Part shown: in pieces, positions 31,468-39,742 of the stretch | Layout of the letters: each line of letters opens with the position of its first letter | Numbering within the stretch: the stretch's first letter is position 1 | Assembly: GCA_902384455.1 (NCBI GenBank) | Contig: CABMCB010000025.1 | Coordinates: 1-47,687 of the forward strand | Direction: 5' to 3' | Length of the DNA stretch: 47,687 nucleotides | Origin: an uncultured archaeon | Lineage (GTDB): Archaea; Altiarchaeota; Altiarchaeia; IMC4; SCGC-AAA252-I15 | The notes under the pieces: model-generated | Told to the model about the DNA's origin: nothing | Seen by the model: only the letters and a program-made list of their open reading frames with translations | The model's database searches: none | Made by a program: the position numbers and the translations under genes

Positions 31468-31676
31468 ACTCAGTCAAAGAATGGTTGAAACACTGGCGGT
31501 GTGTTATTCGCCACCGGCCACACCACTTCACTGTTCAGGGTACGTTGCTCTGCCGCATTTGCGACGCGCACCTCTTGGAATACATCATCAATGTCACACG
31601 AAACAAATTCGAGCAACCCAACGACCTTACCGACTTCGTTGCCGGAGCCGCGAGTGGCCTGGCGGGTCGGGAGTGA
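31455..31676 (+). CDS. Small zinc-binding protein
   Basis: 73 residues, GGAGGAGG just before the ATG. HRPHHF and LLCRICDAHLLEYI give a His/Cys-rich core with Cys-x2-Cys. No family recognised. It overlaps the next small zinc protein by 86 nt. Confidence 0.62.
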   Translation: MGVVNSVKEWLKHWRCVIRHRPHHFTVQGTLLCRICDAHLLEYIINVTRNKFEQPNDLTDFVAGAASGLAGRE

Positions 31677-31752
31677 ATGTCCCAAGTGTGGATGTTTCAC
31701 AGTAGTTGACGGCGAATGTACGTGGTGCCACCACAAATCGGAGCCGACGTGA
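31591..31752 (+). CDS. Small zinc-ribbon protein
   Basis: 53 residues from ATG 31591. The end reads ECPKCGCFTVVDGECTWCHH, a clear two-knuckle ribbon, which argues the frame is translated even though no good ribosome binding site is seen. It may start further upstream at 31501. Confidence 0.5.
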   Translation: MSHETNSSNPTTLPTSLPEPRVAWRVGSECPKCGCFTVVDGECTWCHHKSEPT

Positions 31753-31937
31753 AGAAACACTTCGCTTTCATCGCGATGTACTTTGGAATGTCCTGGTGGT
31801 TTCTCTGGACCGCCATCTTCTTCTTGATAGCCGGCCCGGCGCAAATGCTTGTCAGGAAGATGAACCAAATTGTCGGCACCGACCAGGCACGCAAAGACGG
31901 CTTTATCGTCGACGGCAACCAGTTCAACATCAACTAG
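31749..31937 (+). CDS. Small membrane protein
   Basis: 62 residues from GTG 31749 with GGAG upstream, GTGA overlap. MKKHFAFIAMYFGMSWWFLW then TAIFFLIAGPAQM is a long hydrophobic hairpin or helix, followed by a soluble tail. No recognised family. Confidence 0.62.
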   Translation: MKKHFAFIAMYFGMSWWFLWTAIFFLIAGPAQMLVRKMNQIVGTDQARKDGFIVDGNQFNIN

Positions 31938-31963
31938 ACGTCGTCACTCCAACCCTGTATAAT
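31935..31963 (+). promoter_or_regulatory. Candidate promoter of the deazaguanine operon
   Basis: TAGACG (31935-31940), 17-bp spacer, consensus TATAAT (31958-31963), 9 nt before the queD ATG. Transcription would begin only a few bases before the ATG, so queD from this promoter would be nearly leaderless, although AGGTGG lies between box and ATG. It would set the modification genes apart from the upstream small genes. Confidence 0.55.
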
Positions 31964-31972
31964 AGGTGGCGT

Positions 31973-32443
31973 ATGATTACTGCAAAACGGTACCACGATA
32001 TTTGCGCGGGACATAGGGTTGTCGGCCACGAAGGAAAATGCCGAAATCTTCACGGCCATAATTACCGCATCACGTTCACTTGTCAGGCCGACGAGTTGGA
32101 CAATGTCGGGCGCGTGGTGGACTTCTCCGTTATCAATTCAACACTGTGCCAGCATCTTGAAACTGAGTGGGACCACCGCATGCTGATTTGGAATGAAGAC
32201 CCGCTGCTAGACCGCGATGAAGGCGCCTGCCTTCAACATCTGGACCCGACCGTCGTCATCGTACCATTCAACCCGACCGCCGAGAACATCGCCAAGCACC
32301 TCGTTGAAGTAGTTGGCCCGATGGTGCTGCCGCCAGGGGTGCGACTCATCCGGTGCGAAGTGGAGGAAACCCGCAAGTGCGCCGCTGTTTATGAGCTTTC
32401 ATGTTGCCACGGGAACTGCTATGTGGAAGGCGGAGGACTTTAA
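31973..32443 (+). CDS. queD: 6-carboxy-5,6,7,8-tetrahydropterin synthase QueD
   Basis: 156 residues. Second step of preQ0 synthesis: converts dihydroneopterin triphosphate to 6-carboxytetrahydropterin. Zinc ligands His14 (CAGHRV), His27 and His29 (NLHGHNY); catalytic Cys23 (GKCRNLHGH). FNPTAENIAKHLVE and IRCEVEETRKCAAVY are conserved family parts. Overlaps queE by 1 nt (TAATG). Confidence 0.95.
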   Translation: MITAKRYHDICAGHRVVGHEGKCRNLHGHNYRITFTCQADELDNVGRVVDFSVINSTLCQHLETEWDHRMLIWNEDPLLDRDEGACLQHLDPTVVIVPFNPTAENIAKHLVEVVGPMVLPPGVRLIRCEVEETRKCAAVYELSCCHGNCYVEGGGL

Positions 32444-33210
32444 TGCCGACATACACTCAGCCATTGAAACCACTAGGCGGCCACCTGAAGATTGTGGAGA
32501 TTTTCGAGACGGTACAGGGTGAAGGTAAGTATGCTGGTGTGCCGAGTATGTTCCTCAGGACCGGCGCCTGCAATCTGGAATGTGCGGGATGCGATACTAA
32601 GTGGGACCGTTGGTCGGAGATGCCGTATGCTGAAGCCGCGGCTATAGTGCTTGACCACAAATCCAGCCACCTCGTCCTAACTGGCGGCGAACCGACTCTG
32701 TGGCAGCCGCAACTCGGTGAGTTCCTGGAAGTACTCGATACTGCGTCCGAATCCCAGCCTGCTAACTTTCATACCGTCACCGTGGAATCAAATGGTGCCG
32801 TGCCAATTCGTGCGGGCGCGTTTTTGAATCGTGTTGACCTGTGGAGCTTCTCGCCAAAGGTCGGCACACTCGGCCGAGAAGAATACTTCCATTGGGAAGT
32901 CGTGCTGGAAAATCTCCGGTTGACAGAAGGACAGAACCAGTTGAAGTATGTTCTGGACCCGAACGTGCCGGAGGATGTGGACCGTGTATTTAAGTTCCAC
33001 GAGCAGGCACAGATATTTGTGCCGGACGAGTTCGTTTACTTCCAGCCGTACGACACGGAAACCCTAGTCAACATTCTTCATGCGCCAGGGCTGGACGATA
33101 TCACGTCGTACCTTCGCCGGCTAACGGCACTGACCAAGTTGGTCGCAGAACGGTCTGAACAGCGGTTCCGTGTGTTGCCACAACTTCATAAATTGTTGTC
33201 GTACCGCTAG
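32443..33210 (+). CDS. queE: 7-carboxy-7-deazaguanine synthase QueE (radical SAM)
   Basis: 255 residues, GGAGG 6 nt before the ATG. FETVQGEGKYAGVPSMFLR is the family signature. Cys43, Cys47 and Cys50 (CNLECAGC) form the CX3CX2C motif that binds the 4Fe-4S cluster and SAM. LTGGEPTLW is the glycine-rich SAM element. It contracts the pterin ring to 7-carboxy-7-deazaguanine. Confidence 0.95.
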   Translation: MPTYTQPLKPLGGHLKIVEIFETVQGEGKYAGVPSMFLRTGACNLECAGCDTKWDRWSEMPYAEAAAIVLDHKSSHLVLTGGEPTLWQPQLGEFLEVLDTASESQPANFHTVTVESNGAVPIRAGAFLNRVDLWSFSPKVGTLGREEYFHWEVVLENLRLTEGQNQLKYVLDPNVPEDVDRVFKFHEQAQIFVPDEFVYFQPYDTETLVNILHAPGLDDITSYLRRLTALTKLVAERSEQRFRVLPQLHKLLSYR

Positions 33211-33228
33211 TTCTACCTTGGAGATAGA

Positions 33229-34305
33229 ATGAGCAGACATAATCCTTTGGACTTATCAAATCAAGTTTTCGGTTCATGGACTGTGTTGGAACTTTGCCAT
33301 GATGCGGATAAACACGGGCGACGCTGGGTTTGCCGCTGTGCTTGTGGTACCATTGCCAACATTAGCCAACAGAGCTTGACAGACAGTAGGTCCACTTCTT
33401 GCGGTTGTGTCGGCAATTTGAAGAAAGGGCACAGGGTACATGGCGACGGTAGCTCGCACAATGGTAAAAAGAAGGCACCAGAATACTCCGCCTGGGAGTC
33501 CATGATTGCGCGGTGTACTAGAGAAAATCACCCGTCTTACCAAGACTACGGGGGACGAGGTATCAAGGTCTGCGACCGTTGGGTTGTGGCGGCTGGCGGC
33601 TCCTATGAAAATTTTCTTGCTGATATCGGCCGACGGCCGACGGAGAATCACAGCCTGGACCGCAAGGATAACGATAAGGGCTACTCCCCCGATAATTGCC
33701 GGTGGGCAACGAAGGAAGAACAGTGGCAGAACACCAGGAGAATCCTTAACCCCGCGGAGTACCACGTCCGCTTAATTTTGAGAGATATCGGCGAAGACCC
33801 CAACCGGCCAGGGCTACTTGACACGCCATCCCGTGTGGTGAAGAGTTGGAAAGAACTCTTTGCTGGCTATGGACAAAATCCGTCTGATATCCTCCGTCGC
33901 CAATTTATCCAAGAAGGATATAAGACGGACGAAATGGTTGTGCTCAAAGATATTGAACTCTATAGTTTCTGCGAACATCACATGCTACCTTTCACTGGAC
34001 GGGCTCATGTGGCCTACATTCCAAATGCGAACCGCGTGGTTGGCCTGTCGAAGCTGGCGCGGCTTGTGGATTGCTTCGCCCGCCGGCTCCAAATCCAAGA
34101 GAAGCTGACCAACCAGATTGCCGATGCCCTTGTCGAGAATCTACAGCCACAAGGCGCCGCGGTGGTGATTGAGGCAAAACACCATTGCATGTGCGCGAGA
34201 GGAATCGGGAAGCAACACAGCTCCATGACCACCAGCGCACTCCGTGGTGTGTTCAAAGAGAAGAACGAGGTCCGTCAAGAGTTCCTTCGGTTGATACACG
34301 ACTAA
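33229..34305 (+). CDS. folE: HNH homing-type endonuclease fused to GTP cyclohydrolase I (HNH-FolE)
   Basis: 358 residues, GGAG before ATG 33229. Residues 1-172 are an HNH protein: a zinc part ([23 protein letters not shown]), then [31 protein letters not shown] and EEQWQNTR. Residues 174-358 are a complete Fol[33 protein letters not shown] with zinc ligands Cys248 and His251, [15 protein letters not shown], and KHHCMCARG with Cys320. FolE makes dihydroneopterin triphosphate from GTP, the first step of preQ0 synthesis. The join ([13 protein letters not shown]) has no ATG or GTG, and no ribosome binding site, for a separate FolE. Confidence 0.93.
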   Translation: MSRHNPLDLSNQVFGSWTVLELCHDADKHGRRWVCRCACGTIANISQQSLTDSRSTSCGCVGNLKKGHRVHGDGSSHNGKKKAPEYSAWESMIARCTRENHPSYQDYGGRGIKVCDRWVVAAGGSYENFLADIGRRPTENHSLDRKDNDKGYSPDNCRWATKEEQWQNTRRILNPAEYHVRLILRDIGEDPNRPGLLDTPSRVVKSWKELFAGYGQNPSDILRRQFIQEGYKTDEMVVLKDIELYSFCEHHMLPFTGRAHVAYIPNANRVVGLSKLARLVDCFARRLQIQEKLTNQIADALVENLQPQGAAVVIEAKHHCMCARGIGKQHSSMTTSALRGVFKEKNEVRQEFLRLIHD

Positions 34306-34310
34306 ACCTT

Positions 34311-34676
34311 ATGACCCCGGAACAAATCATTGCGGCAATGCTGCCGCATCTAACACTTGACCTTGCGCCGCCGAAATGGCAACGGCTAGCACGAAAGCAC
34401 AACGTCAAGACATTGGGCTTTGGAACTTGTTACCCGGCCGCTGAGGTGCTGTATTATCTGTGGGGCAAGGCCAATGGGTTCAAACCGTGCTATAAGAAAG
34501 ATGGCACGTTGCAGCACTGGTTCCTGCGACATCCAGACGGGAGAGTGCTGGACCCATCCGCCAACCAGTTTGAAGGACGGCTGCCAGATTACGCAGGCGG
34601 ACGGTGCTGTGGGTTTCTGACCAAAGGTTTATCGAAACGGGCGGCAGTATTGCTTGGCCGGATGGGCATGCAATGA
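34311..34676 (+). CDS. Hypothetical protein with a Cys-His-Asp triad pattern
   Basis: 121 residues from ATG 34311, 5 nt after folE; ATGA overlap with dpdA. GTCYPAAEVLYYLWGK, TLQHWFLRHPDGRVLDPSAN: a Cys, a His-Trp and an Asp-Pro in the order of transglutaminase/NlpC-like (papain-fold) enzymes. The last 20 residues are basic. Its position between FolE and DpdA suggests a link to the modification pathway, but no activity is known to me. Confidence 0.65.
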   Translation: MTPEQIIAAMLPHLTLDLAPPKWQRLARKHNVKTLGFGTCYPAAEVLYYLWGKANGFKPCYKKDGTLQHWFLRHPDGRVLDPSANQFEGRLPDYAGGRCCGFLTKGLSKRAAVLLGRMGMQ

Positions 34677-35662
34677 TACTTTATACAGCAGGAAACATGA
34701 ACCCGCAAGTCCTCGCGGGCATGTCAGAACGCACTAATGCCAAGAACTGGCTTGAAACCAACGCACACAAGGGCTCCCGTGACTGTGCGGACTGGTTTGC
34801 GAGTCCGTTCTGCGCCGACACGGAAGGCAACGGCGTTACCGGCTTCCGGCTATTCATTGACTCCGGCGCCTTCACAGCATGGGTGAAGGGCAAACCAATT
34901 GACCATGATGCGTACATCCAATACTGCAAAGGGCTGCTGGAAACCGCGGTGTGCCCTGTGGTGTTCGCTAGCCTAGACGTTATCCCAGGCAGTTTGACTG
35001 GGCCACCGCTCGAAGAAAACGACCCAGAGTTTGCTCGTGCGGCTGCGGCGGGTTGGCAGAACTACCTGAAGGAAAAAGCGGCTGGCCTCAAGACTATCCC
35101 GACGTTCCACCAGGGCGACCCGTGGGAGTTCCTTGACTTGATGATGGCGGACACTGACTACATCGGCATCAGTCCGCGCAAGGTCGCCAAGACTACGGCG
35201 CAGAAGGGTGACTGGCTCAATCAAGTGTTTCAACGCATTGATGCTGCCGGCAAACTACCGAAGCCAGGGAACATGCACAATGCCATCAAGACACATGGGC
35301 TCGGTGTGTCCTCGCCTGTGTTCATGGAGACGTTTCCCTTCTACTCCGTAGACTCGACACGTTGGCTCCAAGGTGGCAATGGCTACTTCTTCTTCTTCGA
35401 TGGCCACCGCATCCAACTTATCTTCTCTACAGACTGGGGCGGGCTGCATTGGTCGGTCAAGGACAAGATGCACTTTCGCGGGCGCTGCACTGGGGAAATC
35501 TATGCCCCAACGTCTTGGACACTGAGCGCAATACATCATTACCGTGCGCCCTATCAGGCAAAACTGGTATACTACTTTCACGAACGGGGCATCCGTGCGG
35601 ATGCTGAGATGAATGCCCACATCATTGAGCATTGGGAAGCACGGGGAGTGACATGGAACTGA
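34673..35662 (+). CDS. dpdA: DpdA-type DNA deazaguanine transglycosylase
   Basis: 329 residues. DpdA enzymes are TGT-fold proteins that swap guanine in DNA for a 7-deazaguanine base. LFIDSGAFTAW (Asp63, like the DSGGFQ of tRNA TGT), FHQGDPWEFLDLMM (146-159), DYIGISPRK, KTHGLGVSSP and FYSVDSTRW (Asp227, equivalent to the TGT nucleophile region) are in the right order. The zinc cysteines of tRNA TGT are absent, as in phage DpdA. ATGA-coupled to the previous gene; the start at 34673 was chosen over an upstream in-frame codon (34604) inside that gene. Assignment is by motif order. Confidence 0.82.
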   Translation: MILYTAGNMNPQVLAGMSERTNAKNWLETNAHKGSRDCADWFASPFCADTEGNGVTGFRLFIDSGAFTAWVKGKPIDHDAYIQYCKGLLETAVCPVVFASLDVIPGSLTGPPLEENDPEFARAAAAGWQNYLKEKAAGLKTIPTFHQGDPWEFLDLMMADTDYIGISPRKVAKTTAQKGDWLNQVFQRIDAAGKLPKPGNMHNAIKTHGLGVSSPVFMETFPFYSVDSTRWLQGGNGYFFFFDGHRIQLIFSTDWGGLHWSVKDKMHFRGRCTGEIYAPTSWTLSAIHHYRAPYQAKLVYYFHERGIRADAEMNAHIIEHWEARGVTWN

Positions 35663-36222
35663 AGACAATCGAGCTCAAACATCTCGCGGCCGCCTCGTGG
35701 CGGTTTAGTGAAGACCTGTCGCTCAATCACAGTGAACTGCGGTTCTACTCTCCCATTCAGCACAACATTGAAGTTTCTCTCAAGCGGGACGGACAAATTG
35801 CCCCAATCCACGTCCGGTTAGTTGCGGACCTCATGTACGAAGTTGTGGATGGCCACATCGTGCTAGATGCGGCAAAGAAGTTGGGGTTGACCTCCCTGTT
35901 GGTGATTGACCACGGCACTCTCGATGACACAGAGGCCCTGCTTCGATACATCACATTGAACTTGAATCGCTGCGGGCAATACGGCCACTATCACGTTAAG
36001 ATTCATCGCACTCTTGGCCTGCTATGGCCAGACGTTGATACTGCCACCCGCGCTGCCCGGCTTGGTGAGTATATGTCTTGGCCGGCAGAGCGCATTCAAG
36101 ACTATGTGGAGTTGGCAGAACGGGACGACAACTGGCAAAAGTTTATGTTTGTGCCCAAAGACGACGGAGAGCAGTCCGGCTTCTTTGCTGGTGAAGAGCA
36201 CCCTGTGGAGGATTGGCAATGA
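35653..36222 (+). CDS. ParB/Srx-fold protein
   Basis: 189 residues, GGGGAG before ATG 35653. KRDGQIAPIHVRLV, YEVVDGHIVLDAAKKLGL and DDTEALLRYITLNLN match the ParB N-terminal fold used by partition proteins and by phage nucleases and ATPases. The C-terminus has a helical part (GLLWPDVDTATRAARLGEYM, then SWPAERIQDYVELA), the usual HTH companion of the ParB fold. Overlaps dpdA by 10 nt. May guide DNA contact; function unproven. Confidence 0.75.
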   Translation: MELKTIELKHLAAASWRFSEDLSLNHSELRFYSPIQHNIEVSLKRDGQIAPIHVRLVADLMYEVVDGHIVLDAAKKLGLTSLLVIDHGTLDDTEALLRYITLNLNRCGQYGHYHVKIHRTLGLLWPDVDTATRAARLGEYMSWPAERIQDYVELAERDDNWQKFMFVPKDDGEQSGFFAGEEHPVEDWQ

Positions 36223-36977
36223 CGCAATTGCTTTTGCCTGATACACGTATCTTCACATTGGCAGATGATACGCCCGGTGTTGTCGTTGAAAGTGGGCATG
36301 TTTACATTGTCAAATTGGTTGGACAAAAGTCACCTGTGCGGCTTTCTAGGCATGAGTTTCTAGTGATTGAAGACCGCGCAGACGTGGCGAGCCAACAAGC
36401 GCGCATCGAGATTTATCGGCGAGCCGCAGCCCTCGATGCTGCGTTCCCGGATACTTCAGGACTTGAGTTTGGCAGCGACAAGGAAGCGAAACAGATTAAG
36501 AGAGCACGGCTGAATTTTCTGCTATCAGTGAAGACTATTTTCAAGCCACAGGATATTGGCGACCTCGCTCCGTATCTTATGGACCAACACCAGCACGGTG
36601 CTGTCCGAATCAAATTTTCATTTCCTGATGCTATCCTTGAGGAAGTAACAACAGGATTGGCTGACATGGGAGTCAAAACTTTGGCCGGACACTTCCGCCC
36701 CATTGTGTATGGTGCGAGGAAAGAAAATGCGGAGCGCCGGTGGGCACCGAGCGGACTTATTACTTTCCCAAAGCCAGCCGATGTTGGAATTATTCCAGAT
36801 GAATTCCGCGCACGACGTGGTAAATTTAACGGCAGCTTCACCGAAGAAACTCCTGGCACTATTGAGTTGGCTAACTGGCGCCTAGCCGTTGGTGTTGCCA
36901 AGATGCTGGACGTTCCACTCCGCACCCACGATGGAACGGAAGACCGTCAGACAAGCATCTACGATTTGGAGGATTAA
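36219..36977 (+). CDS. Hypothetical protein
   Basis: 252 residues, GGAGG 6 nt before the ATG, ATGA overlap. N-terminal beta-rich part (TPGVVVESGHVYIVKLVGQK), then helices (QARIEIYRRAAALDAAFPD) and a second beta-rich part (KTLAGHFRPIVYGARKENAE). No recognised family. It sits between the ParB-like protein and the clamp loader. Confidence 0.7.
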   Translation: MTQLLLPDTRIFTLADDTPGVVVESGHVYIVKLVGQKSPVRLSRHEFLVIEDRADVASQQARIEIYRRAAALDAAFPDTSGLEFGSDKEAKQIKRARLNFLLSVKTIFKPQDIGDLAPYLMDQHQHGAVRIKFSFPDAILEEVTTGLADMGVKTLAGHFRPIVYGARKENAERRWAPSGLITFPKPADVGIIPDEFRARRGKFNGSFTEETPGTIELANWRLAVGVAKMLDVPLRTHDGTEDRQTSIYDLED

Positions 36978-38078
36978 ATGGCAGATACGCAACTCGGCAT
37001 TGTTCTACGGCCGACAAACTTCAACGAGGTAATCGGCCAGGACGACACTGTCCAGGCAATGCGCGGCTGGATTGATAAGGGCCAGATTCCCCGTGCGGTC
37101 ATGTTGGTCGGGCCTCCGGGCACCGGCAAGACTACATTGGCGAAAATCTTGGCCCGAGGTGCGCAGGGATGGGAGTTCCCGACAGACATTGAGCCCGAAA
37201 TCATCGAGATGAATGCCGCAGACTCCACCGGCATCGATGACATGCGCGACCTCATCCAGGATACCCAGTCCTTCCCGATGGTTGGGAAACTGCGTGTTAT
37301 CATCCTGGACGAAGCGCACATGCTCTCGAAAGCAGCGCAGAACTGCCTGTTGAAGCCGTTCGAGGAGGCGAACTCGGCAACCCTGTGGGTCATCTGCACC
37401 ACGGAAACCTCCAAGATTATTCCAGCCCTGGTGACTCGCTGCCAGCGATTTGACCTAAAGCGGCTGACCAAGAAGAACATCCACGAACTGCTTGTGCGCG
37501 CTGCGACTTATACCGGAACTGCCGACTTTGCGCAGTTCGAGGAAATTGCAATCAGGGAGAACCTGAACCAACCGCGCCCGCTGTTGAATGCTTTTGGTAA
37601 CTTCGCCAACGGTGTGCCCGCGGCGGAGGCCATCAACGCACAGCTGAACACATTCGGTGTTGATGCCTTCGAGATTGCCAAGAACACCGTTTATGGTTCC
37701 TGGGACAAGGACGGACAGGTGTGGGGCAAGCCAGCCAAGTCCGTGCAATCATTGCTCAAAGAAATGGAAGACATCTTCAAGAGGAAAAAGAAGGCTTCCC
37801 AGGCGGACGACGTCACTGAAGCGGAAACTGAAGAGGAGCTAGCCAACCCGAAGGATGATGCCGTCAGCCGGCCAGAGTTTGCGCGCACAGTGCGCGCCAT
37901 CCTCGGTGGGTTGTTGAAGGCAGAAATCCTCAAAGGCAACACCAAAGCCGTGCGCAGTATTAACCTGCTGGTCCATTCGGTTCCCACCAACCCATTCGAT
38001 GCCCCGTTGGAGTATCCTGCCTTGACAGGCGTTCTTTTTCGTATTAACATGACTATGCGTGGTCAGGAGTACAAATGA
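36978..38078 (+). CDS. Clamp-loader ATPase (DnaX/RFC small-subunit type)
   Basis: 366 residues. RPTNFNEVIGQDDTVQAMRG, Walker A GPPGTGKT (45-52), Walker B VIILDEAH (107-114), CTTETSKIIPALVTRCQRFD with the SRC-like Thr-Arg-Cys (153-155). The C-terminal collar domain has a charged linker (KRKKKASQADDVTEAETEEE). It loads the phage clamp (13492) with ATP. A delta or delta' partner was not recognised, so it may work as a homo-oligomer or with host subunits. Confidence 0.92.
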   Translation: MADTQLGIVLRPTNFNEVIGQDDTVQAMRGWIDKGQIPRAVMLVGPPGTGKTTLAKILARGAQGWEFPTDIEPEIIEMNAADSTGIDDMRDLIQDTQSFPMVGKLRVIILDEAHMLSKAAQNCLLKPFEEANSATLWVICTTETSKIIPALVTRCQRFDLKRLTKKNIHELLVRAATYTGTADFAQFEEIAIRENLNQPRPLLNAFGNFANGVPAAEAINAQLNTFGVDAFEIAKNTVYGSWDKDGQVWGKPAKSVQSLLKEMEDIFKRKKKASQADDVTEAETEEELANPKDDAVSRPEFARTVRAILGGLLKAEILKGNTKAVRSINLLVHSVPTNPFDAPLEYPALTGVLFRINMTMRGQEYK

Positions 38079-38602
38079 CGTACACAGGCTCCAAAGCATT
38101 TGCTGGCTTCACCCCCGGTGGAACCCGCACCCGTATTAACGGTACCACAATCGGTGAGGTTTGCAAAATCGTTCACACCCCCGGCAAGCAAGTCAAGTTC
38201 GCTGCAAACTTCGTCATCGGCGACCCCGGCCAGGAGCTCTTGATAGCTCTGTTCCTCTCACAGGAACCTTCCGTGTTCGCTATGGAGCTGCCCGAATCCG
38301 TTGGGGTGAAATACACGTTTGACGGCACGGTGTCCGATATCAATATCGTCTACATCCCCGCGAAGGAAGTGAAGTTCTTTGCAACGTTTAGCATCAAAGA
38401 CCCGGCCGATGACGGGCCCGAGGTTGAGGCCATCGAATGGGAGCAGGACATTGCCTGGGACGAGAGCGAAATCGGCAAGCTCATCAAACAGTATTTTGCC
38501 GAAGAGCGAGCGAAGTACGAGCCGCTTTATACCGAAACACGTCCCGCGGGCGGTGGATTTGTCGAAGTGGTGGACGGGCACTCTTATCACTATATACCGT
38601 GA
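38075..38602 (+). CDS. Hypothetical protein with an internal repeat
   Basis: 175 residues, ATGA overlap with the clamp loader. GEVCKIVHTPGKQVKFAANF then VIGDPG, and SDINIVYIPAKEVKFFATFS then IKDPAD, form two copies of a beta-rich unit (about 26-50 and 86-110). A helical acidic tail follows. No recognised family. Confidence 0.72.
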   Translation: MTYTGSKAFAGFTPGGTRTRINGTTIGEVCKIVHTPGKQVKFAANFVIGDPGQELLIALFLSQEPSVFAMELPESVGVKYTFDGTVSDINIVYIPAKEVKFFATFSIKDPADDGPEVEAIEWEQDIAWDESEIGKLIKQYFAEERAKYEPLYTETRPAGGGFVEVVDGHSYHYIP

Positions 38603-38850
38603 TTTTCTACTTCCAACTCGGTAAGTTTGAATTTCGTCTTCGCCTGAATGCCCGGGATATGAACCGGCTAGGACGAGTTTGGGAATGGCGGCTTACCCTC
38701 CCGTGGCGCGGGCGCGTTGTTGAACGCGGGGAAGGTGTAAGTTATTCGTCATACGGTGACGAAGGAAGCCTGACATATTGGGAGCGCAAGGACGGCCATC
38801 AAGTCAATTGGGAGTTGCAATCGCCGCTCCGTAAGTGGGAGCAGGGATGA
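38599..38850 (+). CDS. Hypothetical small protein
   Basis: 83 residues from GTG 38599, GTGA overlap with the previous gene. FYFQLGKFEFRLRLNARDM and RVVERGEGVSYSSYGDEGSL are rich in aromatic and charged residues. No strong ribosome binding site; coupled to its neighbours. Function unknown. Confidence 0.6.
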   Translation: MIFYFQLGKFEFRLRLNARDMNRLGRVWEWRLTLPWRGRVVERGEGVSYSSYGDEGSLTYWERKDGHQVNWELQSPLRKWEQG

Positions 38851-39248
38851 AACTTGCTGGCGAGCATGCAGCCCTGATTTTCACACGGTCTTACGGGCCT
38901 TATGTCCGTTTGTACCTGACGTTGCACTTCGCTAAGAAGAAGGAACGGCCCTGGCGGTTTGCGGGTGGTAAGCTGGAACCCGGTGAAACACCTGAGCAGG
39001 CGGCTATCCGGGAAGCTAAGGAAGAACTCAACGTCACGGTGACCAAGTTGCGCAAGGTGAAGGAAATTACCACAGTGGCCGACGGCGGCAAGTGGAATGG
39101 CCATTGGTTCCTTGTGGAAGATTTCACCGGGACCATCAAGATTCTTGAACCCGAGAAACACGATGCTGCAAAGTACATGACTCGGTCGGAAGTGGAGTAC
39201 TATTGTGGCAGCAGCTCACCGGAATGGGAGGCTGTCAATGCAATATAG
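38847..39248 (+). CDS. NUDIX hydrolase
   Basis: 133 residues. GGKLEPGETPEQAAIREAKE then EL (residues 40-61) is a complete NUDIX box (G-x5-E-x7-R-E-x2-E-E). Such enzymes hydrolyse nucleoside diphosphates linked to another moiety. In this pathway-rich phage it may clean nucleotide pools; the substrate cannot be read from sequence. ATGA overlap with the previous gene. Confidence 0.88.
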   Translation: MKLAGEHAALIFTRSYGPYVRLYLTLHFAKKKERPWRFAGGKLEPGETPEQAAIREAKEELNVTVTKLRKVKEITTVADGGKWNGHWFLVEDFTGTIKILEPEKHDAAKYMTRSEVEYYCGSSSPEWEAVNAI

Positions 39249-39663
39249 CAAATCTGGGCTACAGCTCACTGAGTCGTTTGAGGGCTGCAAGCTGGTTGCT
39301 TATCAAGATTCCGTCGGCCGCTGGACCATCGGTTTCGGACATACCGCGGGTGTGCAACCCGGCGACACCTGTACGTTGGAGCAAGCAGAGGCCATGCTGG
39401 CTGCTGATACCGCTTGGGCACAGGCTTTCGTCAATCACATCGTGAAGATGCAGCTGACACAAGGCGAGTTTGATGCGCTAGTGGACTTCACGTTCAACTT
39501 GGGCTCCGGCAACTTCTCTCATTCGACATTGTTGACCCTAGTAAACCAGGGTAACTTCAGCGCCGCAGCCAATGAGTTCCAGAAGTGGGACAAGGCTGGC
39601 GGAGTAGTTGTCGCGGGTTTGCTTCGCCGTCGTGTGGCAGAACAGAACGAATTCAATAGCTAG
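39238..39663 (+). CDS. GH24 endolysin (lysozyme)
   Basis: 141 residues from ATG 39238 with GGGAGG 6 nt upstream. LTESFEGCKLVAYQDSVGRW and TIGFGHT are the phage lysozyme core: Glu15, Asp24 and Thr30 form the catalytic set. The C-terminus (AGLLRRRVAEQNEF) is typical of lambdoid muramidases. It has no signal or SAR helix, so export would need a holin; the next gene is a plausible one. Confidence 0.93.
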   Translation: MQYSKSGLQLTESFEGCKLVAYQDSVGRWTIGFGHTAGVQPGDTCTLEQAEAMLAADTAWAQAFVNHIVKMQLTQGEFDALVDFTFNLGSGNFSHSTLLTLVNQGNFSAAANEFQKWDKAGGVVVAGLLRRRVAEQNEFNS

Positions 39664-39742
39664 GCCGGAACACGGATGGCAGGTAAGCCAGAGGCAAATT
39701 GTGGTAACCTCTCTGCCGCAAAGGCAGGCCACCACTAACACG

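Noticed and set aside
33229..34305. Intein or intron explanation for the HNH-FolE fusion
   Set aside because: There is no FolE sequence before the HNH part, no C-terminal His-Asn plus nucleophile splice signature, and no interrupted exon. An N-terminal fusion explains the data more simply.
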